From: MFWN01 sp964594115
GTDB lineage: Archaea; Nanobdellota; Nanobdellia; Pacearchaeales; GW2011-AR1
DNA length: 64,000 nt
Direction of reading: 5' to 3'
NCBI GenBank assembly: GCA_964594115.1
Contig: CAZQLD010000002.1
Location: 11,050-75,049, forward strand
Position 1 is the stretch's first letter, and every line of letters starts with the position of its first letter. The notes under the pieces were generated by a model. It had not been told where the DNA came from. It saw only the letters and a program-made list of their open reading frames with translations, and searched no databases. Positions 35,624 through 43,629 of the stretch are shown here, one piece after another. A program made the position numbers and the translations under genes.

Positions 35624-36484
35624 TTAATTTTCTCCTCTCTTTAATCTTTCTAACTCCTCTTTATCCCTTCTTAATTTTTCTTCAGCTTCTTTTATCTTGT
35701 TTTTTTTATTTTTAATGTTAGCTATTTCTTCTTGAAGCGCCCTTGCTCTTTTTTCTAATTCTAAGAGTTTTTTTTCTTCTTCAGTTAAATCTTTTTCACT
35801 TACTGCTCTTTCTTTTATTTCATCTTTGATTTCACTATATTTGCGAATCTTGATATTTTTAGATGATGGTTTTCTTATTAGTAAGGGTTTTTTTAGTATT
35901 GTCTTTCTAAAAATAAGAAACAGTATTGCTGCAACAATGAGAATCCCTATAGTAATAAAATAAACAATATTTGGAAGAAATCCATCACCTTCAGGAGCAC
36001 TTGAGCCAACTGTTGCATTTAAATTTTCTGTTCCTTCTGATGAGGATGTTGTAGTAGTTGTATTTGTTGTAGTAGTTGTATTTGTTGTAGTAGTTGTATT
36101 TGTTGTAGTTGTAGTAGTTGTATTTGTTGTAGTTGTAGTAGTTGTATTTGTTGTTCCCATGTGTTCTTCTTTGAGTAACCTAAGGCTAATTGTACCTCCT
36201 GTGGTATATCCTTCAAATTTCTTAAATACAACCAGTTTTCCATTTTTTCTTACTATTATGGAAAAATCTATCTTGCTTAGGTCGCAATTGAATTCAAATA
36301 TTGCTTTTCCTTTTGAGCCTGAATCTTTATTTAAAATTTGAATAGGATCTTCTACAGCTGGATTGAATATATTAGCAGTTACATTGTGATAGGCATAAGT
36401 TTCTACTTCTATTTGAGTAGTTACAGCTGAGACACTAGCTATTGCAAATAAGACTATAAGAATACAAATTATTTTTTTCACCAT
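35624..36484 (-). CDS. Exported membrane protein with Thr/Asn stalk and cytoplasmic coiled coil
   Basis: A 286-aa type I membrane protein: signal peptide (1-20, ending SVSA), a beta-rich ectodomain (~21-110), a TTTTNTTTT stalk (~111-147) built from a DNA minisatellite, a membrane helix (~174-194) and a cytoplasmic coiled coil (~210-286, LEKRARALQEEIANIKNKK). The stalk offers many N-glycosylation sequons (NTT). It may span from the surface to the cytoplasmic coiled-coil proteins encoded nearby. Confidence 0.58.
   Translation of the reverse strand: MVKKIICILIVLFAIASVSAVTTQIEVETYAYHNVTANIFNPAVEDPIQILNKDSGSKGKAIFEFNCDLSKIDFSIIVRKNGKLVVFKKFEGYTTGGTISLRLLKEEHMGTTNTTTTTTTNTTTTTTTNTTTTTNTTTTTNTTTTTSSSEGTENLNATVGSSAPEGDGFLPNIVYFITIGILIVAAILFLIFRKTILKKPLLIRKPSSKNIKIRKYSEIKDEIKERAVSEKDLTEEEKKLLELEKRARALQEEIANIKNKKNKIKEAEEKLRRDKEELERLKRGEN
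36048..36155. repeat. 18/24-nt minisatellite encoding the Thr/Asn stalk
   Basis: Three perfect 18-nt units (GTTGTAGTAGTTGTATTT on the plus strand) are followed by two 24-nt units that contain one extra GTTGTA, then a partial unit. It is in frame in the minus-strand gene at 35624 and codes for Thr runs split by Asn. Such tracts change length by slippage. Confidence 0.9.
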
Positions 36485-36546
36485 TTTTATTTTATGAGGG
36501 AAGTATTATTTATAAATATTTCTAAGGAGAAAACTAGCTGATAAAA

Positions 36547-36618
36547 TGGGCGCGGGGGGAGTTTAACCCCCTTCTGGTGGTCTGGAGCCACCTATTCTAG
36601 ACGTTGAACTACGCACCC
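36547..36618 (-). tRNA. tRNA-Trp (CCA), atypical D and T loops
   Basis: Read on the minus strand: acceptor GGGTGCG pairs with CGCGCCC (one T-G), discriminator A. The anticodon arm is GGTGG-CTCCAGA-CCACC, anticodon CCA. The T arm is GGGGG-TTAAACT-CCCCC, so position 56 is A instead of C. The D loop (AACGTCTA) lacks the GG pair. Total 72 nt with no intron, unlike many archaeal tRNA-Trp genes. The loop changes remove the usual G19-C56 contact. Confidence 0.85.
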
Positions 36619-36701
36619 TTAAAATGAATAAAAATTTGTAGTTTAAAAAGATATAGTTTTATAAGATAAATATTTATAAATAGAATTCAACAAAGATTAA
36701 C

Positions 36702-37106
36702 ATGAGTGGAGAAGCAAAATCAAGAGTTTTTGGCAGTTTTGAATTAAGTGGGGGATGGGCAATGGATTGCAGATTAGATATCTTAGCATGCAGGATTTCT
36801 AATGAAAAACTTGATGTTGTGGAAATTAAAAAACAAGCTGATAGATATGTTGTCAGTTCTCTAGACAAGAACCAGATTCCAGAGGGACTTGTAACTGCCT
36901 GTACTAATGCATTAATTGATCACGTAGATTTATATGCTGCTGCAAGCTCACTAGATTCAGAAAAATATGAGAAAGTTATATTTGAAAAAAATGAAAATGG
37001 CAGGTCTTATAGACTGCTAGTAAATCATCCTTTTGAAAAGTTATTAAAATTTCTAACAGATAAAGAAACTCTTCTTAGGAGTAGGATTTTTACTCCAGCT
37101 GTGTAA
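36702..37106 (+). CDS. Hypothetical soluble protein
   Basis: A 134-aa protein preceded by TATTTATAAAT about 25 bases before the ATG (leaderless). Mixed alpha/beta, with LDVVEIKKQADRYVVSSLDK and later YRLLVNHPFEKLLKFL. No known motif. It ends exactly next to the convergent PIN-domain gene at 37107. Confidence 0.45.
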   Translation: MSGEAKSRVFGSFELSGGWAMDCRLDILACRISNEKLDVVEIKKQADRYVVSSLDKNQIPEGLVTACTNALIDHVDLYAAASSLDSEKYEKVIFEKNENGRSYRLLVNHPFEKLLKFLTDKETLLRSRIFTPAV

Positions 37107-37781
37107 TTAAAGCCTTTTTATCTCTTCTATTTCGTTTCTAGATACAGAGCAGCCTTTGTATTTTACTGCATATAGAAGGGCATCTAGGACAAGGCCATTT
37201 TTTAGTTCTACAAGTTTATTTTTATAAGCAATATAAACCAATTCAGTTGAACGAATAACCTTAAATTTTTCAAATTCCCAAAAATTTTCTTTTTTAACTT
37301 TAACTTTGGTATGGAGCTTGGTTTCTAAAAGTTTTTGGAGATTTTCTGGATTTTCACATAACATCCTTGTTGTTCTCTCGTCTATAGCAAGAATATTTTT
37401 TATTCCTTTTCTGGTGAGAATCTCAGATAAAGCAAGACAAGAGGATTCTCCTCTGTCAATTAAATGGAGATAGCTGTTTTTTGCAATAAAAGTGCGATTT
37501 GATGTTCTTAGTAGTTCTCTGCTTCTTTCTTCTATTTGTGAATTTTTGATTCCAACAGAATCAGGCAGTTCTATGATTTTTTTATTTAAAAGAGACTGAA
37601 TCCTTAATGCTCCTAATTCAAATTTCTTTATATTTAAAGGGCGTTTTATTGTTTCATATCTTACATCTTCTGTGATTAAGAATTTTCCATTGAAAATTGT
37701 CTTTAATTTTGCAAGTACATCAAGTAAGCCATTCATTGAAAAGTTAATTAAGGTGGAGGCATCGAAGATTAAGGCTTTCAT
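37107..37781 (-). CDS. PIN-domain protein
   Basis: The 224-aa protein starts KALIFDASTLINFSMNGLL with the first PIN Asp, has a mid-sequence GESSCLALSEIL (acidic E-S-x-A-L-A position) and ILAIDERTTRMLC with another Asp. This is the VapC/Nob1-type Mg2+-dependent RNase fold, larger than a standard VapC (~130 aa). It overlaps the helical HTH-containing gene at 37778 by 4 nt, transcribed after it, which resembles a toxin-antitoxin or RNA-processing pair. Confidence 0.72.
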   Translation of the reverse strand: MKALIFDASTLINFSMNGLLDVLAKLKTIFNGKFLITEDVRYETIKRPLNIKKFELGALRIQSLLNKKIIELPDSVGIKNSQIEERSRELLRTSNRTFIAKNSYLHLIDRGESSCLALSEILTRKGIKNILAIDERTTRMLCENPENLQKLLETKLHTKVKVKKENFWEFEKFKVIRSTELVYIAYKNKLVELKNGLVLDALLYAVKYKGCSVSRNEIEEIKRL

Positions 37782-38350
37782 GTTTTAAACATATCCTCTG
37801 CTTGTTTTATTCTTTGTTTTATAGGCAGGGTTACAGTCAGATTTACATCTGATATTCCTGTCTGCCCAGCATATTCTGCAAGCTCCCAGATTGTAATCCC
37901 TAGGAGTTTGGCTGTTTGCTCTATAGAGATTCCGTGTTCGTAAATTCTGCTTGCTTTATTGATTTCTGCTTTTCTGAAAACATCCTGGATATATTTTTTA
38001 AATTTGCCAGAAAGCTTTCCTATTTCACTCCTTATTTCATTAATATTGTTTCTAAAACCTTTAATATCGCTCTTTTCTAGGTTTTCAACTGCCTTGTTTA
38101 TGTTTTCAACATATTTCTTGTGAAAATTTGGCCATTCTTTATAGTAAGTATATTTTTTTCTTTCTATTATCTTGCTTAAAGCATAGATCATCACTGCTAG
38201 AGCTATTCCATCAGGGTCTTGTTTAATAGAAGCTGCATGAATTGTTTTATTGCTTAAATTTTTTAGCTTTATGGTATCTTCTTTTCTAACAGCTGCTTTT
38301 GTTTCCTTTAGAACAGATAAGATGTGCTCTTTTTCCTCTAGTTTTTCCAT
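37778..38350 (-). CDS. Helical protein with C-terminal HTH, PIN partner
   Basis: A 190-aa all-helical protein. Its C-terminal SIEQTAKLLGITIWELAEYAGQ (residues ~143-164) looks like a helix-turn-helix or UPF0175-like antitoxin segment. The stop overlaps the PIN gene start by 4 nt (ATGA), so the two are translationally coupled. It is longer than usual antitoxins. Antitoxin or specificity subunit are both possible. Confidence 0.55.
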   Translation of the reverse strand: MEKLEEKEHILSVLKETKAAVRKEDTIKLKNLSNKTIHAASIKQDPDGIALAVMIYALSKIIERKKYTYYKEWPNFHKKYVENINKAVENLEKSDIKGFRNNINEIRSEIGKLSGKFKKYIQDVFRKAEINKASRIYEHGISIEQTAKLLGITIWELAEYAGQTGISDVNLTVTLPIKQRIKQAEDMFKT

Positions 38351-38369
38351 AAAAGAAAAAAATAAGAGA

Positions 38370-38855
38370 TTATTTAAATCTATCTCGGGATTTTATTTCT
38401 TCAAGGCTTTGTTTTTTAAGTTTTATTTTTTGGTAATGAGAAGCTAGTATTAAGATCAACAAGTAACCTATTACTGCAACTATTGTTGCTAAAATCACAC
38501 TGCCTAGTAAAAAACTTTTTGAGCTGGTGAAAAGTTTTTCTAAAATACTTATTCCATGGCTTTGTGCAGATGAATCTGAAAGAATTGTATTTCCTATTAT
38601 ATAGCTTACAGGATAAACAGAAGCAAGGATTAAGGGATTCCATACAACAAAAGCTAGCATCATAGAAATTTTACTTATTTTTTTAAAAAAAAGTAACACT
38701 AAAATTCCAATAAATACTCCAAGTCCGAATGTTGGAAGCAAGGCAACAAAAGTTCCTATTGCAAATCCTCCTGCAATTGAGTGAGGAGATTTTTTTAAGC
38801 TTGTAACATCTTTGAAGTGCTCTTTTACCCTTTCAACAAACCCCTTTTTTCCCAT
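38370..38855 (-). CDS. DUF2062 membrane protein
   Basis: The 161-aa protein carries the DUF2062 core: SPHSIAGGFAIGTFVALLPTFGLGV, then AFVVWNPLILASVYPVSYIIG. Two to three membrane segments. The family is widespread in bacteria and archaea and has no established role. A 37-nt sequence 20 bases upstream of its start is repeated exactly before the adk gene at the same distance. Confidence 0.85.
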   Translation of the reverse strand: MGKKGFVERVKEHFKDVTSLKKSPHSIAGGFAIGTFVALLPTFGLGVFIGILVLLFFKKISKISMMLAFVVWNPLILASVYPVSYIIGNTILSDSSAQSHGISILEKLFTSSKSFLLGSVILATIVAVIGYLLILILASHYQKIKLKKQSLEEIKSRDRFK

Positions 38856-38874
38856 AATAGGAAAGGGAAAGATA

Positions 38875-38911
38875 ATTATTTAAATATTATGGGAAAAACA
38901 TGATAATATTT
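38875..38911 (-). promoter_or_regulatory. 37-nt promoter repeat, copy before DUF2062
   Basis: The exact sequence also occurs at 42230-42266. On the minus strand it holds a TATA-like TATTTAAATAAT near its 3' end and TTTTTCCCATAAT upstream of it. The distance to the start codon is about 20 nt in both cases, so it is a shared core promoter plus upstream element. Confidence 0.7.
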
Positions 38912-39017
38912 ACTATTTTTCATCATCATCAAAAAACTCATAAAATGAAAGTATAGCTAATGTTAATAGGATAAACCAATTAATAGGTTAAGTTTAAAGC
39001 CTAATGAGCACAAAGTA

Positions 39018-39158
39018 ATGGAATATTGGAAAGTTTCTTATAATGGTTTAATTAGAACAGAACATTCTAGAGGAGAAATACAAAGATACCGAGAGGTTAT
39101 AGGGGGTATTGGTTCTACTAGACAAGATGAACCAAAAAAGATTGTAACCTCTTTTTAG
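39018..39158 (+). CDS. Possible 46-aa small protein
   Basis: ATG 39018 to TAG 39158 encodes a basic 46-residue peptide starting MEYWKVSYNGLIRTEH, with balanced amino acid use rather than low complexity. It lies alone in a 364-nt gap (38856-39219), where nothing else but the 37-nt promoter repeat is seen. Without homologs this remains a guess. Confidence 0.35.
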   Translation: MEYWKVSYNGLIRTEHSRGEIQRYREVIGGIGSTRQDEPKKIVTSF

Positions 39159-39219
39159 ACTAATTAAAAATAGGGGTTTATTAAAAAAATTCATAATAGA
39201 CTCCTAGGGTTTATAATCA

Positions 39220-41493
39220 TCATTCAAGAAGAGCATAACATTTCTCTTTCATTTGAGAACCAGTGATTTTTTCACAGAATTTAGTGCTTCCTGATTCAAG
39301 CGCAGAATTTCTGTAACATTCATCTCTTATTTCAGAATCCACCAGATTTCCACACTTTTCTTCAGCTGTTATGCAATAAGTATATCTCCAGCATCCTTTT
39401 TCGTAATCTTTCTCCATTTGTGCATCTCCTCCACTTCTTTCACATCCATCTGCCTTTTTTTCACCTTCAGAAGTGCAGAACACTAATTCGGTCTGGGTTG
39501 ATACTGTTTCAGATACTGCTTCAACTTCTACATATGGAATGTCTGTTTGTGTTAAGTCAAAATCACTAGGATATTTCTTGATATAAACATCAACTATCTC
39601 TTCCACAAATCTGCCTGTATCTGAATCTCCACCTGAAGCGATTAGATATGCCTTGCTTGTCCATGCTAATATTCCTCCATGATTGATATCAATAAATGTT
39701 TTTTCTCCTTTATACTCTTCTATACTATATGCGCCAGCCTCTCCTCTTGCTAATATCCATTTAATAGAATTTTTTGCATCTTCTTTATTTTCAAATGAAC
39801 AAACCATAGTAGCGCCTGTTGAATAATGAGCTACACAGCATTTTATTGTTTCTATATTCTCTCCATTTTCTGAATATACAGGAACCTGCTCATTCTTGTT
39901 TTCACCATATCCAGATTCTTCATATTCATTATCTCCAATATCTCTCTCAACAAGTAGTTTAGAGCATCCTTTTTCTACTGATGGTTTAGGTTCTATTCCT
40001 ATAATCTTCTTTAGAAATTCAATCACTTTTTCTATAAATCCTTCAGTCATGCACTCTCCATTAATACAAACATTGCTTTTACATTCAAAGTTATTGTCAC
40101 ACTCCCCTTTTTCTTTTTGGAGTATGAACTTATTGTCAATGCAGCAATACTCTCCCTCTTTTCTGTAACCAATAGGATAACATTTTTCTTCTACTTCACA
40201 ACCAGTGCAACTGTAAAAAACCTTGTTGATTGGGACTTCTACTGGTTCTATTTCCTCTATTGGTATACAATTCCCCATTGCACATTTAACTAAATCTGTT
40301 TCTTTTCTTCTGACTTCAACCAATGCAGTTGTTTCAACATAAGGGCAGTTGTCATGAGCTTCAATATATATTTTATGTTTTGTCTTACCATATGTCATTT
40401 TGCCTTCTTCTATTGTTCCCTCAAAAACAAAATAACCTCTCTCATCTGTTTTGTCTAACGAAACAGTATGCCACATTCCTTCAGGTTCATAAGTATAGGT
40501 TTGAGAATAAAAATGATGATAAGGTATGGGATTTCCATTTGAATCAAGAACCTCAATTATGACTTTGAAATCATCTCCTAAATAATAAACATCCTGATTG
40601 AATATTAGTTTTATTTCTGCTGCGCATTTTGTTTCTTCTCTAGGTTCTGTTTCAGGAGGCTCTTCTTGTGCTAAAACATAACATTTTTGTTGTCTTGAAA
40701 CATCAGTTATCTTCTCACAAAGGCTAGGATCTCTTGTCCTTTCTGCAATTCTGATATAACAGTCCTCTTTTTGATAAATATTATCTAGCTCTTCACATAC
40801 AGAATAAACAGGTGTTTCTTTTAACTGATTTCTGCATTCCTCCTCTGAAGTATGATAATTGTACCTTGAAGAATCATACTCACAACCAGAATCAGAGACA
40901 CATAAATTATCTTTTATTCTCCATCCTATTATTGTTGGACATTCTTCTGATATGCATACCCCGTCTTTACAACCACTAGGACAGACATATGTTTCACCCA
41001 TACTTTGGGTACCTTCACAATAACACTCATTTAGTGTGTTTTCATCTACGCAATAATCACAGACAACAGGGTAATTGCATCCTCCCTCAGAATCACATGC
41101 TGACCAGCTTCCTCTTTTGTAATAATTTTTTCCTCCGTCACTATCATAACACTCTAAAACATGAGTCTCTGGAGGAATTTCTAATAAACTTTCACATTCA
41201 TCTTTGCCATAATATTTATATTTTGAATCATCATAATCACAACCAGAATCTTCAATACATCTATTATCCTCTATTCTCCAACCTGATATTGCTCTACAGG
41301 GTTCAGTCTCTGGCTCAGTTTCTGTTTCTTCTATCTCCTCTTCTTCACCTGTCTCATTATCAGTAATTTTTCCTGTGATTTTTCCTAAAACATTATCAAA
41401 CCAACTAGCACTTACTAAGCTAACAGAACTAAAGATGCTAATCAATAATATAGATATCGCTAATAATCCCAAAATCGCACTACTTTTTTTCAT
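39220..41493 (-). CDS. Large Cys-rich secreted protein
   Basis: The 757-aa protein has a signal peptide (residues ~8-30, ending VSA) and more than 40 Cys. Two copies of a ~45-residue module occur near residues 62-105 and ~188-228: GWRIEDNRCIEDSGCDYD and GWRIKDNLCVSDSGCEYD. A third region (~285-395) is beta-rich. Short C-terminal segments with CYRNSALESGSTKFCEKITG resemble a PKCD-like 'CEKI' repeat also seen at ~250. No C-terminal anchor is visible. It is probably disulfide-stabilised and extracellular. Function unknown. Confidence 0.62.
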   Translation of the reverse strand: MKKSSAILGLLAISILLISIFSSVSLVSASWFDNVLGKITGKITDNETGEEEEIEETETEPETEPCRAISGWRIEDNRCIEDSGCDYDDSKYKYYGKDECESLLEIPPETHVLECYDSDGGKNYYKRGSWSACDSEGGCNYPVVCDYCVDENTLNECYCEGTQSMGETYVCPSGCKDGVCISEECPTIIGWRIKDNLCVSDSGCEYDSSRYNYHTSEEECRNQLKETPVYSVCEELDNIYQKEDCYIRIAERTRDPSLCEKITDVSRQQKCYVLAQEEPPETEPREETKCAAEIKLIFNQDVYYLGDDFKVIIEVLDSNGNPIPYHHFYSQTYTYEPEGMWHTVSLDKTDERGYFVFEGTIEEGKMTYGKTKHKIYIEAHDNCPYVETTALVEVRRKETDLVKCAMGNCIPIEEIEPVEVPINKVFYSCTGCEVEEKCYPIGYRKEGEYCCIDNKFILQKEKGECDNNFECKSNVCINGECMTEGFIEKVIEFLKKIIGIEPKPSVEKGCSKLLVERDIGDNEYEESGYGENKNEQVPVYSENGENIETIKCCVAHYSTGATMVCSFENKEDAKNSIKWILARGEAGAYSIEEYKGEKTFIDINHGGILAWTSKAYLIASGGDSDTGRFVEEIVDVYIKKYPSDFDLTQTDIPYVEVEAVSETVSTQTELVFCTSEGEKKADGCERSGGDAQMEKDYEKGCWRYTYCITAEEKCGNLVDSEIRDECYRNSALESGSTKFCEKITGSQMKEKCYALLE

Positions 41494-41592
41494 ATATTTT
41501 TAAGGAAAAGATATTATAAAAATCTATTTGTTTTGATAAAAGCGAATAATTATCACACTTTTATGATAGTTATTTAAATATTTTGGGAAAAC

Positions 41593-42210
41593 TCACTGCA
41601 ATTTTTTTAAAATATCCTCTGTGATTTTTTCTATTGTCTGTTCACCGTTTATTATAATTGCTCTATTTTTGAATTTTTTTAATATAGGTTTTGTATCTTT
41701 ATGATAAATTTTCAGCCTTTTATTTATGGCAGTTTTATCTATATCATCTTTTCTTTGGTAAAGAGGGATTTTGCAAATATCACAAATATGGTTGTTTTTG
41801 GGTTTTGGTTGTGTAATAAGATTATAAGCAATTCCGCATTTCTTGCAGTTCCATCTTCCTAGCAATCTTTTTATTGCTTCTTTATCTGAAATATGGATTT
41901 CAAAAATCTTATCAATGCCTGTTATTTTCTCTAAGTCTTCTGTTTGGCTTAAATTACGCGGATAGCCATCAAGAATTATCCCGTTTTTGCAATCTGGTTG
42001 TTTTATTCTTTTTTTCAGCAACTTTAAAATAAATTTGTCTGGAATCAATTTGCCTTTATTAATGTAAGAATCAATTTTTTCTTTTAATTTTCCGGTTGCA
42101 GATCTTAATAAATCTCCAGTAGATATATGGACAATATTAAGTTTTTTAGAAATTATCTTAGCCTGGGTTCCTTTTCCACTGCCCTGAGGGCCGATAAATA
42201 AGATTATCAT
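41593..42210 (-). CDS. adk: Adenylate kinase with zinc-type LID
   Basis: The 205-aa protein has the P-loop GPQGSGKGTQ, the AMP-binding HISTGDLLRS, DGYPRN and a LID with the CKKCGIAYN...CDICK four-Cys zinc site. This is the long, bacterial-type adenylate kinase (ATP + AMP to 2 ADP), not the short archaeal AdkA. DPANN archaea often carry this type. Its promoter contains the 37-nt repeat shared with DUF2062. Confidence 0.93.
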   Translation of the reverse strand: MIILFIGPQGSGKGTQAKIISKKLNIVHISTGDLLRSATGKLKEKIDSYINKGKLIPDKFILKLLKKRIKQPDCKNGIILDGYPRNLSQTEDLEKITGIDKIFEIHISDKEAIKRLLGRWNCKKCGIAYNLITQPKPKNNHICDICKIPLYQRKDDIDKTAINKRLKIYHKDTKPILKKFKNRAIIINGEQTIEKITEDILKKLQ

Positions 42211-42229
42211 ATAAGAAGAGAAAAAGAAG

Positions 42230-42266
42230 ATTATTTAAATATTATGGGAAAAACATGATAATATTT
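42230..42266 (-). promoter_or_regulatory. 37-nt promoter repeat, copy before adk
   Basis: Exact duplicate of 38875-38911, starting 20 bases upstream of the adk ATG. A weaker relative (TATTTAAATATTTTGGGAAAA) is found at about 41571-41590, between adk and the Cys-rich gene. Confidence 0.7.
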
Positions 42267-42305
42267 TTGGGAAAATGTGATATTAAACGCCCACGCCGAT
42301 AACCT

Positions 42306-42320
42306 AACCTTAGGTTCAGG
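42306..42320. repeat. Left direct repeat flanking the nucleotidyltransferase gene
   Basis: AACCTTAGGTTCAGG matches 14 of 15 bases with AACCTTAGGTTAAGG at 43154-43168. This copy lies within a hairpin CCTAACC-TTAGGTTCA-GGTTAGG that begins just before the stop of the 42321 gene and could act as its terminator. Confidence 0.6.
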
Positions 42321-43085
42321 TTAGGTATGAAATTGATGATTTCTAGCAAGATGCCAGTAATAATCTTCTTTTTCCATTAAAGAATCCAAAAAAGACAAAG
42401 ACATCCTATTTCTTCTTAGTAAAAGATTTTCAATGAAAGGGTCATCATCTGGCCCCCCATATTCATTTCTGCATCTTTCTGCAATAATGCTCCAAAAAGT
42501 GTGAATGTGTTTGTTAACATATTCTTTATCTCCTTCAAATACTTGGGGATTACTTAGTAGATTTTCTACAGGAACACCTGCATAATAGTATAAATCATGT
42601 TTAATTTGATGCACAGGATATTTTGTAAGGTACCCTCCATTTGTTTTTGTAGATTTTCTGGTAAATATAACTCTCTGTCCATGAAGCCCACATAATTGGA
42701 TTTTCTTTCCTGAAAGATTTTCTTTACTAAATCTTACCCCAAATTCAAAATTAATATCATTGCATACTCTCTCAAAGAAAGGAGAAGTCCAAAAAATTAA
42801 ATTTACTGGAAATTCATAACCAGAAAGATTTGTTTTGTATAAATCCGCATTTCCTGAAGATAAATGTCTTGCAGCAGTCTTTTCTATAAATAGATTCCTT
42901 AAAGCATCTTGATTTTCAATAATACAAATTAATTCTAAATCAGATTTTGGAGTAACACTATAATCTGGAGCATAAGCAACAGATCCTGCAAGTAAAACAG
43001 CTTTTGAGGGAATAATAACCTTTGCTAATTTTTCAGCTGTTTTTAATCTTTTATATGTTTCCTGAAGAATTACTTTACGTTTCAT
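42321..43085 (-). CDS. Nucleotidyltransferase-fold protein
   Basis: The 254-aa protein carries LLAGSVAYAPDYSVTPKSDLELICII near residue 32, a GS-x(n)-SD-x-E signature of the DNA polymerase beta-like nucleotidyltransferase superfamily, with a long loop between G-S and the acidic pair. The second half is helical and could be an associated HEPN-like or substrate domain (IHTFWSIIAERCRNEY). It may modify tRNA or a small molecule, as in KNTase or MNT relatives. It is flanked by 15-nt direct repeats and could be acquired. Confidence 0.68.
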   Translation of the reverse strand: MKRKVILQETYKRLKTAEKLAKVIIPSKAVLLAGSVAYAPDYSVTPKSDLELICIIENQDALRNLFIEKTAARHLSSGNADLYKTNLSGYEFPVNLIFWTSPFFERVCNDINFEFGVRFSKENLSGKKIQLCGLHGQRVIFTRKSTKTNGGYLTKYPVHQIKHDLYYYAGVPVENLLSNPQVFEGDKEYVNKHIHTFWSIIAERCRNEYGGPDDDPFIENLLLRRNRMSLSFLDSLMEKEDYYWHLARNHQFHT

Positions 43086-43153
43086 ATAAATTTACATTAA
43101 ATAGTTTTTTTAATTATTTCTATAATATAAAAATATGCTCTGTTAGAGAGTTG

Positions 43154-43168
43154 AACCTTAGGTTAAGG
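43154..43168. repeat. Right direct repeat flanking the nucleotidyltransferase gene
   Basis: AACCTTAGGTTAAGG, partner of 42306-42320, located 69 nt upstream of the start of the nucleotidyltransferase gene. Confidence 0.6.
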
Positions 43169-43190
43169 ATTGTGTTAATAATTCTTAAAT

Positions 43191-43250
43191 ATTTTCATGA
43201 TTTAAACATAAATATTTAAATATTGCTTTCTGTTTTTAAATCATGAAAAT
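43191..43250. promoter_or_regulatory. 16-bp exact inverted repeat around the PIN gene promoter
   Basis: ATTTTCATGATTTAAA (43191-43206) and its exact reverse complement (43235-43250) flank a 28-nt spacer that holds the TATA-like TATTTAAATATT. The right arm contains the ATG of the PIN gene (43243). With a leaderless start near 43243 the left arm is not transcribed, so this is more likely a DNA operator than an RNA hairpin. Confidence 0.6.
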
Positions 43251-43629
43251 TATATTAGACACAAACTTTCTGATTTACTGTGCGAAAAATAAATTAGATT
43301 ATGTTGAAGGGATTAGTAATTTGTTAAATGAAAATTACGAGTTAGTTGTTCCTATACAGGTTGTTGAAGAGTTAAAAAAAATAAAGGATGATAAGTTGAA
43401 AAAAGTTTCTGGAAAAGATAAACAAGCATCTAATTTAGCTTTACAGCTTCTTGATGCGAATAAAATTAAAAAAATTAAGGTTAAAGGAAAAACAGTTGAT
43501 GTGGGGATTATTAATCTGGCTTCTGAAAACAAGAAAAATATTGTAGCTACCTTAGATAAAGAAATGAGGCAGATTTTAGGGAGAGTTATTCTAATTAATC
43601 GAAGAAAAAGGTTAAGTTTGAGTAAATGA
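43243..43629 (+). CDS. PIN-domain RNase, VapC9/Fcf1-like
   Basis: The 128-aa protein starts MKIILDTNFLIYCAKN with the first catalytic Asp, has VVPIQVVEELKKI with a conserved Glu, and NIVATLDKEMRQ with a third acidic position. This compact archaeal type is related to Fcf1/Utp24, which cuts pre-rRNA, and to VapC9. No antitoxin gene is adjacent, which favours an rRNA-processing role over a toxin. The stop overlaps the convergent gene by 18 nt. Confidence 0.82.
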   Translation: MKIILDTNFLIYCAKNKLDYVEGISNLLNENYELVVPIQVVEELKKIKDDKLKKVSGKDKQASNLALQLLDANKIKKIKVKGKTVDVGIINLASENKKNIVATLDKEMRQILGRVILINRRKRLSLSK

